Below are positions 15,075-23,401 of a DNA stretch of 64,000 bases, piece after piece. The position numbers and the translations under genes are program-made. This stretch comes from DASSUC01 sp035649895 (lineage in GTDB: Bacteria > Actinomycetota > Actinomycetes > Mycobacteriales > Micromonosporaceae): assembly GCA_035649895.1 (NCBI GenBank), contig DASRIS010000118.1:62001-126000 (forward strand). Reading direction: 5' to 3'. Position 1 is the stretch's first letter; the number at the start of each line of letters is the position of its first letter. The notes beneath the pieces were generated by a model, which saw nothing but the letters and a program-made list of their open reading frames with translations, was not told where the DNA came from and ran no database searches.

Positions 15075-16082
15075 ATGCGCCTGGTCGTCTTCACCGAGCC
15101 CCAGCTCGGCGCCGCCTACACCGACCTGCTCACCGTCGCCCGCCACGCCGAGGAGCTGGGCTTCGACGGGTTCTTCCGGTCCGACCACTACCTGACCATG
15201 GGTGGCTCGGACGGGCTGCCCGGCCCGACCGACGCGTGGGCCACGCTGGCGGCGCTCGCGGTGCAGACCTCCCGGATCCGGCTCGGGACGCTGGTCACCT
15301 CGGCGACGTTCCGGCTGCCCGGGCCGCTGGCGATCAGCGTCGCCCAGGTGGACCAGATGAGCGGCGGCCGGGTCGAGCTGGGCCTGGGCGCCGGGTGGTA
15401 CGAGGCCGAGCACACCGCGTACGGCATCCCGTTCCCGCCCGTACGGGAGCGCTTCGACCGGCTCAGCGAGCAGCTGGCCATCGTCACCGGCCTGTGGGGC
15501 ACCCCGCCCGGCGAGCGGTTCACGTTCCGGGGCGGCTACTACGACCTGGTCGACTCGCCAGCCCTGCCCAAGCCGGCCCAGTCCCCCGGACCGCCGGTCA
15601 TCGTGGGCGGCCAGGGGCGCCGCCGTACCCCTGAGCTCGCCGCCCGGTACGCCGACGAGTACAACGTGCCCTTTGCCACGCTCGACGAGACGCGGCAGGC
15701 GTACGAGCGGGTGGCGCAGGCATGCGAGAAGGCCGACCGGGACGCGGCCGGGCGCGCTCCGCTGGTCCTCTCGGTCGCGCAGCCGGTGGCGTGCGGGCGC
15801 ACCGAGACGCAGGCCCGCAAGCGGGCCCTGGCGTTCGGCCGTACGCCGCCGCTGTACGGCACCCCGGCGCAGGTGGTCGACCAGATCGGGGAGCTGGCCG
15901 AGCTGGGCACCAGCCGGCTCTACCTACAGGTTCTCGACCTGTCCGACCTCGACCACCTGGACCTGCTCGCCACCGAGGTGGCACCTCAGCTGGGTCGGGC
16001 CGATGTGTCCCAGCCGGGTCAGGCTGAAGTGTCCCAGCTGAGGCGGGCCGGAGTGTCCCAGCCGGGGCGGGCGGATGGGTGA
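15075..16082 (+). CDS. LLM-class (F420-dependent type) flavin oxidoreductase
   Basis: A 335-residue luciferase-like monooxygenase family protein (TIM barrel). The N-terminal strand MRLVVFTEPQ, FDGFFRSDHYL, the RIRLGTLVTSATFRLPGPLA segment and GGRVELGLGAGWYEAEHTAYGIPFP are hallmarks of the F420-dependent actinobacterial subgroup. The ATG at 15075 has an AAAAGGTGGAG ribosome binding site; the longer frame upstream is spurious. The C-terminus is unusual: a tail of 24-bp tandem repeats (16002-16073) encodes xVSQPGxA-type octamers beyond the expected end of the barrel. The stop overlaps the next gene by 8 bases. Confidence 0.88.
   Translation: MRLVVFTEPQLGAAYTDLLTVARHAEELGFDGFFRSDHYLTMGGSDGLPGPTDAWATLAALAVQTSRIRLGTLVTSATFRLPGPLAISVAQVDQMSGGRVELGLGAGWYEAEHTAYGIPFPPVRERFDRLSEQLAIVTGLWGTPPGERFTFRGGYYDLVDSPALPKPAQSPGPPVIVGGQGRRRTPELAARYADEYNVPFATLDETRQAYERVAQACEKADRDAAGRAPLVLSVAQPVACGRTETQARKRALAFGRTPPLYGTPAQVVDQIGELAELGTSRLYLQVLDLSDLDHLDLLATEVAPQLGRADVSQPGQAEVSQLRRAGVSQPGRADG
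16002..16073 (+). repeat. 24-bp tandem repeat, three copies, in the 3' end of the LLM oxidoreductase gene
   Basis: Units at 16002-16025, 16026-16049 and 16050-16073 share GTGTCCCAGC and end in GGCB; a decayed copy precedes them from about 15975. Each encodes (D/E/G)VSQ-x-x-x-A. The frame is kept, so the protein tail has grown by eight-residue steps. Confidence 0.85.
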
Positions 16083-16995
16083 CCTGACCGTCCGGGCCGC
16101 CACCGCGCACGACCGGGACCGGGTCACCGAGCTGTTCCGCGCCAGCTGGGGCCGGCCGTTCGTGGTCGGCCACGGCGTCGGGTACGACCTCACCAAGCTG
16201 CCCACGCTGGTCGCGGTCGACGCCGGGGGGACGGTCACCGGGGCGCTGACGTACACAGTGGACAGGTCGGCGATGCAGGTCGTCAGCATCGAGGCGGCCA
16301 CCCCGGGCGCGGGTGCCGGCGGAGCCCTGCTCAGCACCGCCATCGGCCACGCCCGGGCACTGGGTCTGCGCCGGCTGTGGCTGGTGACCACCAACGACAA
16401 CCTGGACGCGGTCCGCTTCTACCAGCGGCGCGGGCTGCGGATCACGCGGGTGGCGCCGGGCGCCGTCGACCAGGCCCGGCGGCTCAAGCCCACGATCCCC
16501 ACCACCGGGGCGTACGGCATCCCGATGCGCGACGAGCTGACCATGGAGCTGCGGCTGGCCGGGGAGGTGGACGTGCGCCGGGCCGGGCGGGCCGCCGTAC
16601 TGCGGCACGCCGCAGGCGGTGAGCTGGCCCTGTGGTCGCTGCTGGGCGACCCGGTCGACGCGGTCGACGCGGTCCGGGCCCTGACAATGCCGCACCTGGG
16701 CCGGGTGGACGCGGCCACCGGCTACGGGGAGGCCGGCATGGCCCTCGCCGCGCTCGCCGCCCGCGAGCTGGAGGTGGCCCTGGTACGGCCCGAGTCGCCG
16801 GCCACCGGAGTGCCCGGGCTGCGGCTGTTGCTCGTGGACCCCGGCGGGAGCGGCGCGATGGCGATGCCGCAGCTCGACGCCACCGCGCCCGTCACCGCTG
16901 TGGCGCTGCTGGTTGACGGGCTGCCCGCAGCCGACGACGGGGCCGTCCCGGTCACCGCGCTGGTCCACCACGCCGAGCTCACGGGCGCAGGGTAG
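16075..16995 (+). CDS. GNAT acetyltransferase with an extra C-terminal domain
   Basis: A 306-residue protein. Residues 1-150 form a GNAT domain: VVSIEAATPGAGAGGALLSTAIGHARALGLRRLWLVTTNDNLDAVRFYQRRGL contains the acetyl-CoA loop (with a G-A-G-x-G-G variant) and the N-x-x-A-xx-FY-xx-xG motif. Residues about 165-306 are a separate region (LRLAGEVDVRRAGRAAVLRHAAGGELALWSLL...) that I do not recognise. The ATG at 16075 overlaps the LLM gene by 8 bases, so the two are translationally coupled. Confidence 0.75.
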   Translation: MGDLTVRAATAHDRDRVTELFRASWGRPFVVGHGVGYDLTKLPTLVAVDAGGTVTGALTYTVDRSAMQVVSIEAATPGAGAGGALLSTAIGHARALGLRRLWLVTTNDNLDAVRFYQRRGLRITRVAPGAVDQARRLKPTIPTTGAYGIPMRDELTMELRLAGEVDVRRAGRAAVLRHAAGGELALWSLLGDPVDAVDAVRALTMPHLGRVDAATGYGEAGMALAALAARELEVALVRPESPATGVPGLRLLLVDPGGSGAMAMPQLDATAPVTAVALLVDGLPAADDGAVPVTALVHHAELTGAG

Positions 16996-17065
16996 GCGCC
17001 CGCACGCCCAAGGCGCCCGGGCGGCGGGCGTCCGCGCGTGGGACCGGCGTGTCGTACGTGACCGT

Positions 17066-17071
17066 TAACCT
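17066..17071 (+). promoter_or_regulatory. leaderless-type -10 element of the SAM hydroxide adenosyltransferase gene
   Basis: TAACCT lies seven bases before the ATG at 17079, and no Shine-Dalgarno sequence is present. This spacing places the transcription start at or next to the start codon. Confidence 0.5.
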
Positions 17072-17078
17072 GACCGCC

Positions 17079-17909
17079 ATGGACGGCATCGGCCCGGCGT
17101 ACGACTGGATCAGCCTCACCACCGACTACGGCCTGTCGGACGGGTTCGTGGCCGCGTGCCACGGCGTGGTCGGGCGGCTGGCGCCGGCGGTACGGGTGAT
17201 CGACGTGACCCATCTCATCCCGCCCGGCGACGTGGCGCGCGGCGCCGCCGTGCTCGCCCAGACGGTGCCGCAGCTCCCGGCCGCCGTGCACGTCGCGGTC
17301 GTCGACCCCGGCGTGGGTACGGCCCGGCGCAGCGTCGCGGTCGAGGCCGCCACCGGTGTGCTGGTGGGCCCGGACAACGGGTTGCTGCCCTGGGCTGCCG
17401 ACGCCCTCGGCGGCGCCATCCGGGCGGTGGAGCTGACCGAGGCCGGGTGGTTCGCCTCCACGGTGTCGCGCACGTTCCACGGCCGGGACGTCTTCGTTCC
17501 GGTCGCGGCCAGGTTGGCGACCGGTGCCGACATGTCCGGTGCGGGGCCAGCCATCGACCCGGCCGGGCTGGTCCGGCTGCCCGACCCGGCGCTCGCCATC
17601 GGCGCGGGCTGGGTCGAGGCGGAGGTGCTGACCGTCGACCGTTTCGGCAACGTGCAGCTCACCGCGCGCGCTGGGGACGTCGTGGGGCTCGGCGGGCGGC
17701 TGTCCGTCGGCGGGGTCAGCGCCGTACGGGGGACTACCTACGCCGACGCCCCGCCCGGCGGGCTGGTCGTCTACGTCGACTCCGCAGACCGGGTCGCGGT
17801 CGCGGTCAACGGTGGCCGGGCCGCCGTGGTCCTCGGCGTGGTAGCCGGCGACGTGCTGCGGCTGACCACTGTGGACCGTGGCCCGGGCGGCGCGGGTCCA
17901 GGCGGCTGA
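17079..17909 (+). CDS. SAM hydroxide adenosyltransferase (DUF62 family)
   Basis: A 276-residue protein of the DUF62/SAM_adeno_trans family, which hydrolyses S-adenosylmethionine to adenosine and methionine using activated water; chlorinase and fluorinase are relatives. ISLTTDYGLSDGFVAACHGVV holds the N-terminal Asp-containing motif, VVDPGVGTARRSVAVEA the second, VGPDNGLLPWA the third, and TFHGRDVFVPVAARL the conserved FHGRDxFxPxAA block. The C-terminal beta-barrel has VLTVDRFGNVQL. The halogenase-type 23-residue insertion is not apparent, so hydrolase activity is favoured. The ATG at 17079 was chosen over an upstream GTG because TAACCT precedes it by seven bases. It is convergent with nei2, with only three bases between stops. 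Confidence 0.9.
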   Translation: MDGIGPAYDWISLTTDYGLSDGFVAACHGVVGRLAPAVRVIDVTHLIPPGDVARGAAVLAQTVPQLPAAVHVAVVDPGVGTARRSVAVEAATGVLVGPDNGLLPWAADALGGAIRAVELTEAGWFASTVSRTFHGRDVFVPVAARLATGADMSGAGPAIDPAGLVRLPDPALAIGAGWVEAEVLTVDRFGNVQLTARAGDVVGLGGRLSVGGVSAVRGTTYADAPPGGLVVYVDSADRVAVAVNGGRAAVVLGVVAGDVLRLTTVDRGPGGAGPGG

Positions 17910-17912
17910 GGG

Positions 17913-18707
17913 TCAGCCGGTCGATCCGGGTTGGCAGGTGGGGCACCAGTAGGTGACCCGTTCACCCTGCTCGGCCTTGCTGACCAGGGTGCCGCAGCGC
18001 CGGCAGGGCCGGCCGCGGCGGCCGTACACGTGGGTTGTCTCGGACCGGCGGAGCGAGCCGGTGGTGCTCTGCACCCACCGGCCGCGGTTGGCGGCGAGCA
18101 GCCGTTGGGCCAGGACCACGGTGGCGGTCAGGTCGGGCACCTCGCGGACCGGCGTCCACGGCCAGATGCCGCGCAGGTAGAGCACCTCGCACTTGTAGAG
18201 GTTGCCGATGCCGGCGAGGTTCGACTGGTCCAGCAGCGCCTCGGCGATCGTGGCGTCGGGGTGCGCGCCCAGCCGGCGGACGGCCTCGGCCGGGTCCCAG
18301 TCCGGGCCGAGCAGGTCAGGCCCGAGGTGGCCGATGAGCGCCTGCTCCTGGCCGGTGGGGACCAGGGCCAGGTCGTGCAGGTGGTAGCCGACCGCCACGG
18401 TCAGGTCGGTGTGCAGCGCGACGCGGACCAGGTGGGCCGGGCCGGCGGTCCAGGCGGCACCGGGCCGGTATGTGCGCCAGGCACCGTCCATGCGCAGGTG
18501 GGAGTGGAGGGTCAGCCGGGTGCCGTCCGGGCCGGTCAGGCGCAGAAGCAGGTGCTTGCCGCGGCTGGCCGACCCGGCCACGGTCCACCCGGCCAGGTCG
18601 ACGGTGGCGAGGGTTGGCACGCGGAAGTCGGAGGCGGTGAGCCGCTGCCCGGTCAGCTCCCGGTGCAGCGCCTGGGCGGTGTTCCACACCGTGTCGCCTT
18701 CCGGCAC
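17913..18707 (-). CDS. nei2: Fpg/Nei-family DNA glycosylase (Nei2 type)
   Basis: A 264-residue bifunctional DNA glycosylase/AP lyase of the Fpg/Nei family. The start is fixed by mechanism: Pro must follow the initiator residue, and GTG-CCG-GAA at 18707 gives P2-E3-GDTVW, the catalytic N-terminus typical of Nei2. DQSNLAGIGNLYKCEVLYLRGIWPWTP is the helix-two-turn-helix segment. The C-terminal zinc finger is CRRCGTLVSK...YWCPTCQ. It excises oxidised pyrimidines. In mycobacteria nei2 adjoins lhr; here both are present but separated by accessory genes. Confidence 0.93.
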   Translation of the reverse strand: MPEGDTVWNTAQALHRELTGQRLTASDFRVPTLATVDLAGWTVAGSASRGKHLLLRLTGPDGTRLTLHSHLRMDGAWRTYRPGAAWTAGPAHLVRVALHTDLTVAVGYHLHDLALVPTGQEQALIGHLGPDLLGPDWDPAEAVRRLGAHPDATIAEALLDQSNLAGIGNLYKCEVLYLRGIWPWTPVREVPDLTATVVLAQRLLAANRGRWVQSTTGSLRRSETTHVYGRRGRPCRRCGTLVSKAEQGERVTYWCPTCQPGSTG

Positions 18708-18857
18708 GCCCGCCATCCTGCCTGCCCGGGGAGCCGGCGCAAAGGCGGCGGCCGTACTCGGTAGGTCGTGGGCGACCGGGTCAGGCACTGACATGATGCG
18801 CCCCGAAGAGGGCATTCCGGGCTGGCAGAGCACGGCCCACTAGGGTGAGATCAGATC

Positions 18858-20462
18858 ATGCTGCTGGAGCAGGTGCTTGCGGAGATTGCTTCGGGCCGGC
18901 TGAGGGTGCCGAGGTTTCAGCGCCCCTTCGTGTGGCGGCCGGAGCAGATGCTCAACCTGTTCGACAGCATCGAGCGGGGATACCCGATCGGCAGCCTTTT
19001 GGTCTGGGAGACGGACCTTCCCATTCCCAGCCTGGACCGGCTAGCGGACATCGCGATTCCTCCACCTGCCAGCGGGGCGACCTCGTTTCTGGTCGATGGT
19101 CACCAACGGCTCTCCACTCTGTTCGGTAGCCTGCTGCGGCGACCAGCCACACCAGTGTTATCGGGTCAACGGGAGTGGATGTGGCGTATCTACCGGGTTC
19201 TGGGCGACCCCGACGAACGATCCGACCGCTTCCGCCACTGGAGGCAAGCGGGCGAGCCGCCAGCGACCTACCTTCCGATGCGGGCGGTGCTGCGGACCAT
19301 GGACTTCTTGGCCTACTCCCGGCGCCTAGCCGAGAAGATCAACGACCGGGACCTGCTCGACGCCTTGGTGGAGGAGGCCGAGCAGCTGGCGCACCGCATC
19401 AAGTCCTACCAGGTAGCCGTGGTACGACTTCAAGGTGGCGACCTGCGGCACACCGTCGAGGTCTTCTCCCGGCTCAACAGCAGCGGCCAGGCCATGACGC
19501 CCGACCAGATGGTGTCCGCCCTGACCTACCGGACGGAAGGCGAAAGCCTCGCCGACCGGATCATCGCAATCCGGGAGGGCCTCAGCAGCATCGGATACGG
19601 CCCGGTCGTCCCGATAACGGTGTTCCGGTCGATCCTGGCCGTCGCGGGCGAGGTCGATGTCCAGGATGCCCGATGGGAGAAGCTGGCAGGTCGCGTCGAG
19701 GAGAAGCTGGCCGATGCGGTGGGACAGACCGAGCAGGCGCTGCATCGAGCGGTACGGTTCCTTCGCGACGATGTCGGCGTTCCCCTGGCTCGGCTCGTGC
19801 CGTACCAGCTGCAGATCATGCTGTTAACCGCGTGCTTCCACCACAATCCTGAGCCATCCACGGAGCAGCGACGGATGCTTCGACGCTGGTTCTGGGGAAC
19901 GTCGTGGTCCGGCTTTTTCGCCGGCGCCAACAGCACGCAGGTCAAGAATGCGCTTCAGGAGATGAAGAGGTTCGCAGAAGGCGATACGGCACAGCCGTGG
20001 GATCCTCAGCCAGCCCGGCCGTTCCCGGACAAGTTCGACCTTCGCAGTGCCCGGGTGCGGGCGTTCATCCTTTGGGAGCTGCGGCACTTCAGCAAGAGGC
20101 GTACCCCCGATGGGGAGGTTGACCCGGTGGACGTGCTCGCAAGGTCCGACACCGACGCCTACCAGCATGTCGTGCGCGACGTGCCGAGCGCGTCCCATCC
20201 AGCGAACCGCCTTGTCCTCCCCACCGGCCCCGGAGTATCGGTCCGGCGCGCCCTGCTCGACCTTGCTCCCGACATCGAGGGTGAGGTCCTGGCCACGCAC
20301 GGGATTCCTGTCCGTGCGCTCGAACGCCTCCGCGCAGGCGACGGTGAGGGTTTTATCACGGAGCGGGCCGATGCGTTGATCGGTTGGGAGCGTGCCTTCA
20401 TGACGGAGATGGGCACGCATGCCGCCGAGGGCAACGGCGAGACAGACATCGACACCGAATAA
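18858..20462 (+). CDS. standalone DUF262 protein (GmrS-like N-terminal domain)
   Basis: A 534-residue protein. The N-terminal DUF262 domain has VPRFQRPFVWRPEQM (17-31), PIGSLLVWE and DGHQRLSTL (80-88; the family usually reads DGQQRLTTL), the ParB/Srx-like NTPase motif of GmrSD-type type IV restriction enzymes. VFSRLNSSGQAMTPDQMV is the conserved second motif. The C-terminal part carries no recognisable HNH nuclease (DUF1524), so this is not a complete GmrSD. Single DUF262 proteins occur in phage-defence neighbourhoods, but no defence partner is visible here. TAGGGT lies 11 bases before the ATG. A strong hairpin follows the gene. Confidence 0.8.
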   Translation: MLLEQVLAEIASGRLRVPRFQRPFVWRPEQMLNLFDSIERGYPIGSLLVWETDLPIPSLDRLADIAIPPPASGATSFLVDGHQRLSTLFGSLLRRPATPVLSGQREWMWRIYRVLGDPDERSDRFRHWRQAGEPPATYLPMRAVLRTMDFLAYSRRLAEKINDRDLLDALVEEAEQLAHRIKSYQVAVVRLQGGDLRHTVEVFSRLNSSGQAMTPDQMVSALTYRTEGESLADRIIAIREGLSSIGYGPVVPITVFRSILAVAGEVDVQDARWEKLAGRVEEKLADAVGQTEQALHRAVRFLRDDVGVPLARLVPYQLQIMLLTACFHHNPEPSTEQRRMLRRWFWGTSWSGFFAGANSTQVKNALQEMKRFAEGDTAQPWDPQPARPFPDKFDLRSARVRAFILWELRHFSKRRTPDGEVDPVDVLARSDTDAYQHVVRDVPSASHPANRLVLPTGPGVSVRRALLDLAPDIEGEVLATHGIPVRALERLRAGDGEGFITERADALIGWERAFMTEMGTHAAEGNGETDIDTE

Positions 20463-20520
20463 GGCGGGCATCGCCTGGGCTGGTCTCAACAAGGCGGTGA
20501 ACCTGGTCTGGACCAGAAGG

Positions 20521-20549
20521 GTGCTGGCGGCCACAGGCGCCGCCAGCAC
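20521..20549. terminator. hairpin between convergent DUF262 and alcohol dehydrogenase genes
   Basis: A perfect 11-bp stem (GTGCTGGCGGC with GCCGCCAGCAC) and a 7-base loop lie 58 bases after the DUF262 stop and 29 bases after the dehydrogenase stop. There is no T-tract, as is common in actinobacteria. It can serve both strands. Confidence 0.75.
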
Positions 20550-20578
20550 CCGACCGGACCGAGCGGGCTGTCAGCCGC

Positions 20579-21622
20579 TCAGCGCCGGCTGAGCACGACC
20601 TTCAGCGCCCCGGTCTCACCCGGCCGGCTGAACACGTCGTACGCGTCCATGAGCTCCTCGATGCCGAACCGGTGCGTGACGAACCGGGCCGCCTCGATCT
20701 GGCGCGCGGCCACCAGCCGCAGCAGGGTCGGTGTCGAGTACGTGTCCACCAGCCCGGTCGTGATGGTCACGTTCTTGATCCAGAGGTCCTCCAGGTGCAG
20801 CGTCACGGGCTTGCCGTGGACGCCGACGTTGGCCACGTGGCCGCCCGGGCGCACCAGCCGCGTGCACAGCTCGAAGGTCTCCGGAACGCCGACCGCCTCG
20901 ATCGCGACATCCGCGCCGAGCCCGTCGGTCAGCTCCATGACCTTGCCAACCGGGTCGTCCTCGCGGCTGTTGACGAGGATGTCCGCGCCGAACTGCTTGG
21001 CCGCGTCCAGCCGCCCGGCGGCCAGGTCGACGGCTACGACGTGGCTCGGCGAGTGCAGCTTGGCGCCGAGTGTGGCGGCGAGGCCGACCGGGCCGGCACC
21101 GACCACCACCACCGTGTCGCCCGGGCGGACGGTGCCGTTGAGCACGCCCACCTCATACCCGGTCGGCAGGATGTCGGCGAGCATGAGGACCTCCTCGTCC
21201 GTCACCCCCGCCGGCACCGGGTACGTCGAGCTGTCCGCGAACGGCACCCGGACGTACTCGGCCTGCGTACCGTCGATCTTGTGGCCCAGGATCCAGCCGC
21301 CTCCGCCGACGCACTGGCCGTAGCTGCCGTCGCGGCAGTAGCGGCACCGGCCGCAGGCGGTGATGCAGGAGACGAGCACCCGGTCGCCCGGGCGTACGTT
21401 CCGCACCCCGGCGCCGACCTCGGTCACCGTGCCGACGGCCTCGTGGCCGAGGATCCGCCCGTTGGTGACCGCCGGCACGTCGCCCTTGAGAATGTGCAGG
21501 TCAGTGCCGCAGATGGTGACGGTGTCAACCTGGACGACCGCGTCCGTGTCATCCTGAGGTCTCGGCTGGGGAACCTCTTCCCAGCTCTTGTCGCCGGGTC
21601 CGTGATATACGAGTGCATGCAT
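20579..21622 (-). CDS. zinc-dependent alcohol dehydrogenase (class III-like MDR)
   Basis: A 347-residue medium-chain dehydrogenase. Catalytic zinc ligands C38 (TICGTDLH), H60-E61 (GHEAVG) and the structural zinc cysteines C90, C93, C96 and C104 are all present. The Rossmann motif VVVVGAGPVGLAA follows, with VVAVDLAAGRLDAAKQFGAD; the acidic residue after the second strand favours NAD(H). The ATG at 21622 was chosen because GGAGGGG lies seven bases upstream; the ORF extends to 21670. The physiological alcohol is unknown. It is divergent from the DUF574 methyltransferase. Confidence 0.92.
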   Translation of the reverse strand: MHALVYHGPGDKSWEEVPQPRPQDDTDAVVQVDTVTICGTDLHILKGDVPAVTNGRILGHEAVGTVTEVGAGVRNVRPGDRVLVSCITACGRCRYCRDGSYGQCVGGGGWILGHKIDGTQAEYVRVPFADSSTYPVPAGVTDEEVLMLADILPTGYEVGVLNGTVRPGDTVVVVGAGPVGLAATLGAKLHSPSHVVAVDLAAGRLDAAKQFGADILVNSREDDPVGKVMELTDGLGADVAIEAVGVPETFELCTRLVRPGGHVANVGVHGKPVTLHLEDLWIKNVTITTGLVDTYSTPTLLRLVAARQIEAARFVTHRFGIEELMDAYDVFSRPGETGALKVVLSRR

Positions 21623-21785
21623 GGGATACCCCTCCTGCATATCGGTTCTCCTTTCGAGGCTTCCCTCCACTGCGGCGCCCGGCGTAGGGCCGTAGGTCCC
21701 TGACCAGTGCGTCTACGTACCTGCCCCTGCGGCGGCAGCTTGCTGGGCCTGCCGCCCGGGCCGCCAGCCGGAGGAGAATGTCGCC

Positions 21786-22526
21786 GTGGCCATTCCGGAA
21801 GACCCGAACACTGGGCGCATCATCGACTACTGGCTGGGTGGCGGGCATCACCTTCCGGCCGATGTCAACGCAGCAAAGGCATTCGAGCTGCTCTACCCGG
21901 GGTTTCCGCAGGTCTTCGCCACACTCCGGGAGTTCCTCGGGCGTGCCGTCCGCGCCGTCGCCGACCAAGGAACCCGCCAGTACCTGGTTCTCGGCTCCGG
22001 AGTACCGACCCGGGGAAACGTGCACGAGGTGGTGCAGGCGCGGGTCCTCTACACCGATGTCGACCTGGTGAACATCGAGCTGGGCAAGCAGATCCTGGCC
22101 GGGCTGCCCCACGTCGACTACGCCTACTGCGACGCGGCCGACCTGGGGACGCTCGACCAGGATGCGGTGCGACAGATCCTCGACCCGACACAGCCCGTCG
22201 GCGTCGTCATGGTCGGCGTCCTGGGGTTTCTCGATGACCGAACCGCTCAGAAGACCCTCTCCGAGACCTACGACTGGGCGCCCTCGGGAAGCTACCTGGT
22301 TGCGGACTTTGACGGCGAGGCGATGGAGTCGCACCCAGCCGTGCTGAGCCTTGTGCACCAGGCCGGTGGAACGCTGTACCTGCGGCGGCCCGAACAGATC
22401 CGGCCACTCCTCGGCCGCTGGCAGCTCACCCCCGAGGGAGTCCAACCCGTCGACCTGTGGCGGAACCACCCGCCGACCCGTCTGGACAGGGTGTTCATGT
22501 ACGGCTGCCTCGCGGCAAAGCCGTGA
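21786..22526 (+). CDS. DUF574 (Methyltransf_19) SAM-dependent methyltransferase
   Basis: A 246-residue protein of the actinobacteria-rich DUF574 family. Diagnostic parts are the N-terminal NTGRIIDYWLGGGHHLPAD, the SAM-binding region with YLVLGSGVPTRGNVHEVVQ (motif I variant GSGxPTxxNVH), VLYTDVDLV, YAYCDAADL and GVVMVGVLGFLDD. Most family members keep PT-x-x-NVHE as here. The GTG at 21786 is preceded by GGAGGAGAA. The substrate is unknown. A near-perfect hairpin directly follows the stop. Confidence 0.88.
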   Translation: MAIPEDPNTGRIIDYWLGGGHHLPADVNAAKAFELLYPGFPQVFATLREFLGRAVRAVADQGTRQYLVLGSGVPTRGNVHEVVQARVLYTDVDLVNIELGKQILAGLPHVDYAYCDAADLGTLDQDAVRQILDPTQPVGVVMVGVLGFLDDRTAQKTLSETYDWAPSGSYLVADFDGEAMESHPAVLSLVHQAGGTLYLRRPEQIRPLLGRWQLTPEGVQPVDLWRNHPPTRLDRVFMYGCLAAKP

Positions 22527-22527
22527 C

Positions 22528-22559
22528 GCAAGGCGCGTGCCCGCTGACTCGCACCTTGC
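22528..22559. terminator. hairpin between convergent DUF574 and pspM genes
   Basis: Arms GCAAGGCGCG (22528-22537) and CGCACCTTGC (22550-22559) pair at 9 of 10 positions across a 12-base loop, starting 2 bases after the methyltransferase stop. A separate perfect 12-bp palindrome GCTAGCGCTAGC (22583-22594) overlaps the pspM stop codon. Confidence 0.6.
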
Positions 22560-22589
22560 CCGGACCGCGGCTGGACCGCGATGCTAGCG

Positions 22590-23363
22590 CTAGCTGGGCA
22601 TCGGGCGGGCGGCGGTGCGCAGCTCGGCGTACCCGGCGGCGATGGCGCGTAGCAGGTCGGCCGCTTCGGTGAGCCGGGTCACCGAGGGGTGCTCGACCGC
22701 CCGGCCGTCCTCGGCCACGTACGCCGCAGCGGCGGCCACCAGGCTCTCGTACGCGGTGACCCCGTCGGTGAAGTGCGCCACCAGCGCTGCTTGTCCCTCG
22801 TCCAGAGCGGCGCGGGCCTCGCCGGTGGCGAACCGGCTGGCCCGCTCCACGCTCGCGGCCCGGTCGGCCAGCTCGCGCAGCGCGCGCTCGGCCACGGCCG
22901 CCTCCAGCACCGCGCCCTCCGCCGGCCCGCCGAGCCGGCCGGCCAGGCCGGCCAGGGTCTGCGCGGCGAGGTCCAGCCGCCGCCAGCCGTCAAGCACCGA
23001 CGAGCCCCGCAGGCGGCTGCGGTCGCGGTGGCGCCGCAGCTCCACGATGGCCTCCCGCCCGCCGGGCAGGCTGGCTACGAATCCCTCGATCCGCCGGCGG
23101 GTACGCTCCCCGGCGAGCGCCGGGTCGGGCGGCGGCGGCGGTGGCTGGGCGGCCAGCGTACGCAGGTCGACCCAGCGCCAGATGGCCAGCGCGGCGGTGC
23201 CGCCGGCCGCGGCCATCCAGCCGGCGTCGGCCAGGCCCAGCCCGGAGTACGGCGTCAGCACGGCCGCAGCCCCGCCCAGGCCCCCGGCCGTCACGCTCCA
23301 CCGGCGGGCGGAGCGGTGCAGCCGGCGCAGCCGGCGGAAGTGTCGTGCCCGCTCGTCGGCCAT
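22590..23363 (-). CDS. pspM: phage-shock/envelope stress membrane protein PspM
   Basis: A 257-residue protein. A basic N-terminus (ARHFRRLRRLHRSARRW) precedes two closely spaced hydrophobic segments (about 23-42 and 48-64), then a Pro-rich stretch (QPPPPPPDP) and a long Ala-rich helical C-terminal domain. This is the layout of actinobacterial PspM (Rv2743c in M. tuberculosis), which binds PspA at the membrane. Position supports it: it lies 38 bases downstream of pspA in the clgR-pspA-pspM order. Confidence 0.82.
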   Translation of the reverse strand: MADERARHFRRLRRLHRSARRWSVTAGGLGGAAAVLTPYSGLGLADAGWMAAAGGTAALAIWRWVDLRTLAAQPPPPPPDPALAGERTRRRIEGFVASLPGGREAIVELRRHRDRSRLRGSSVLDGWRRLDLAAQTLAGLAGRLGGPAEGAVLEAAVAERALRELADRAASVERASRFATGEARAALDEGQAALVAHFTDGVTAYESLVAAAAAYVAEDGRAVEHPSVTRLTEAADLLRAIAAGYAELRTAARPMPS

Positions 23364-23401
23364 CGTTCCCTCCCCGGCTGCGCGCAGGTCAGCCCGCTGT
23401 C

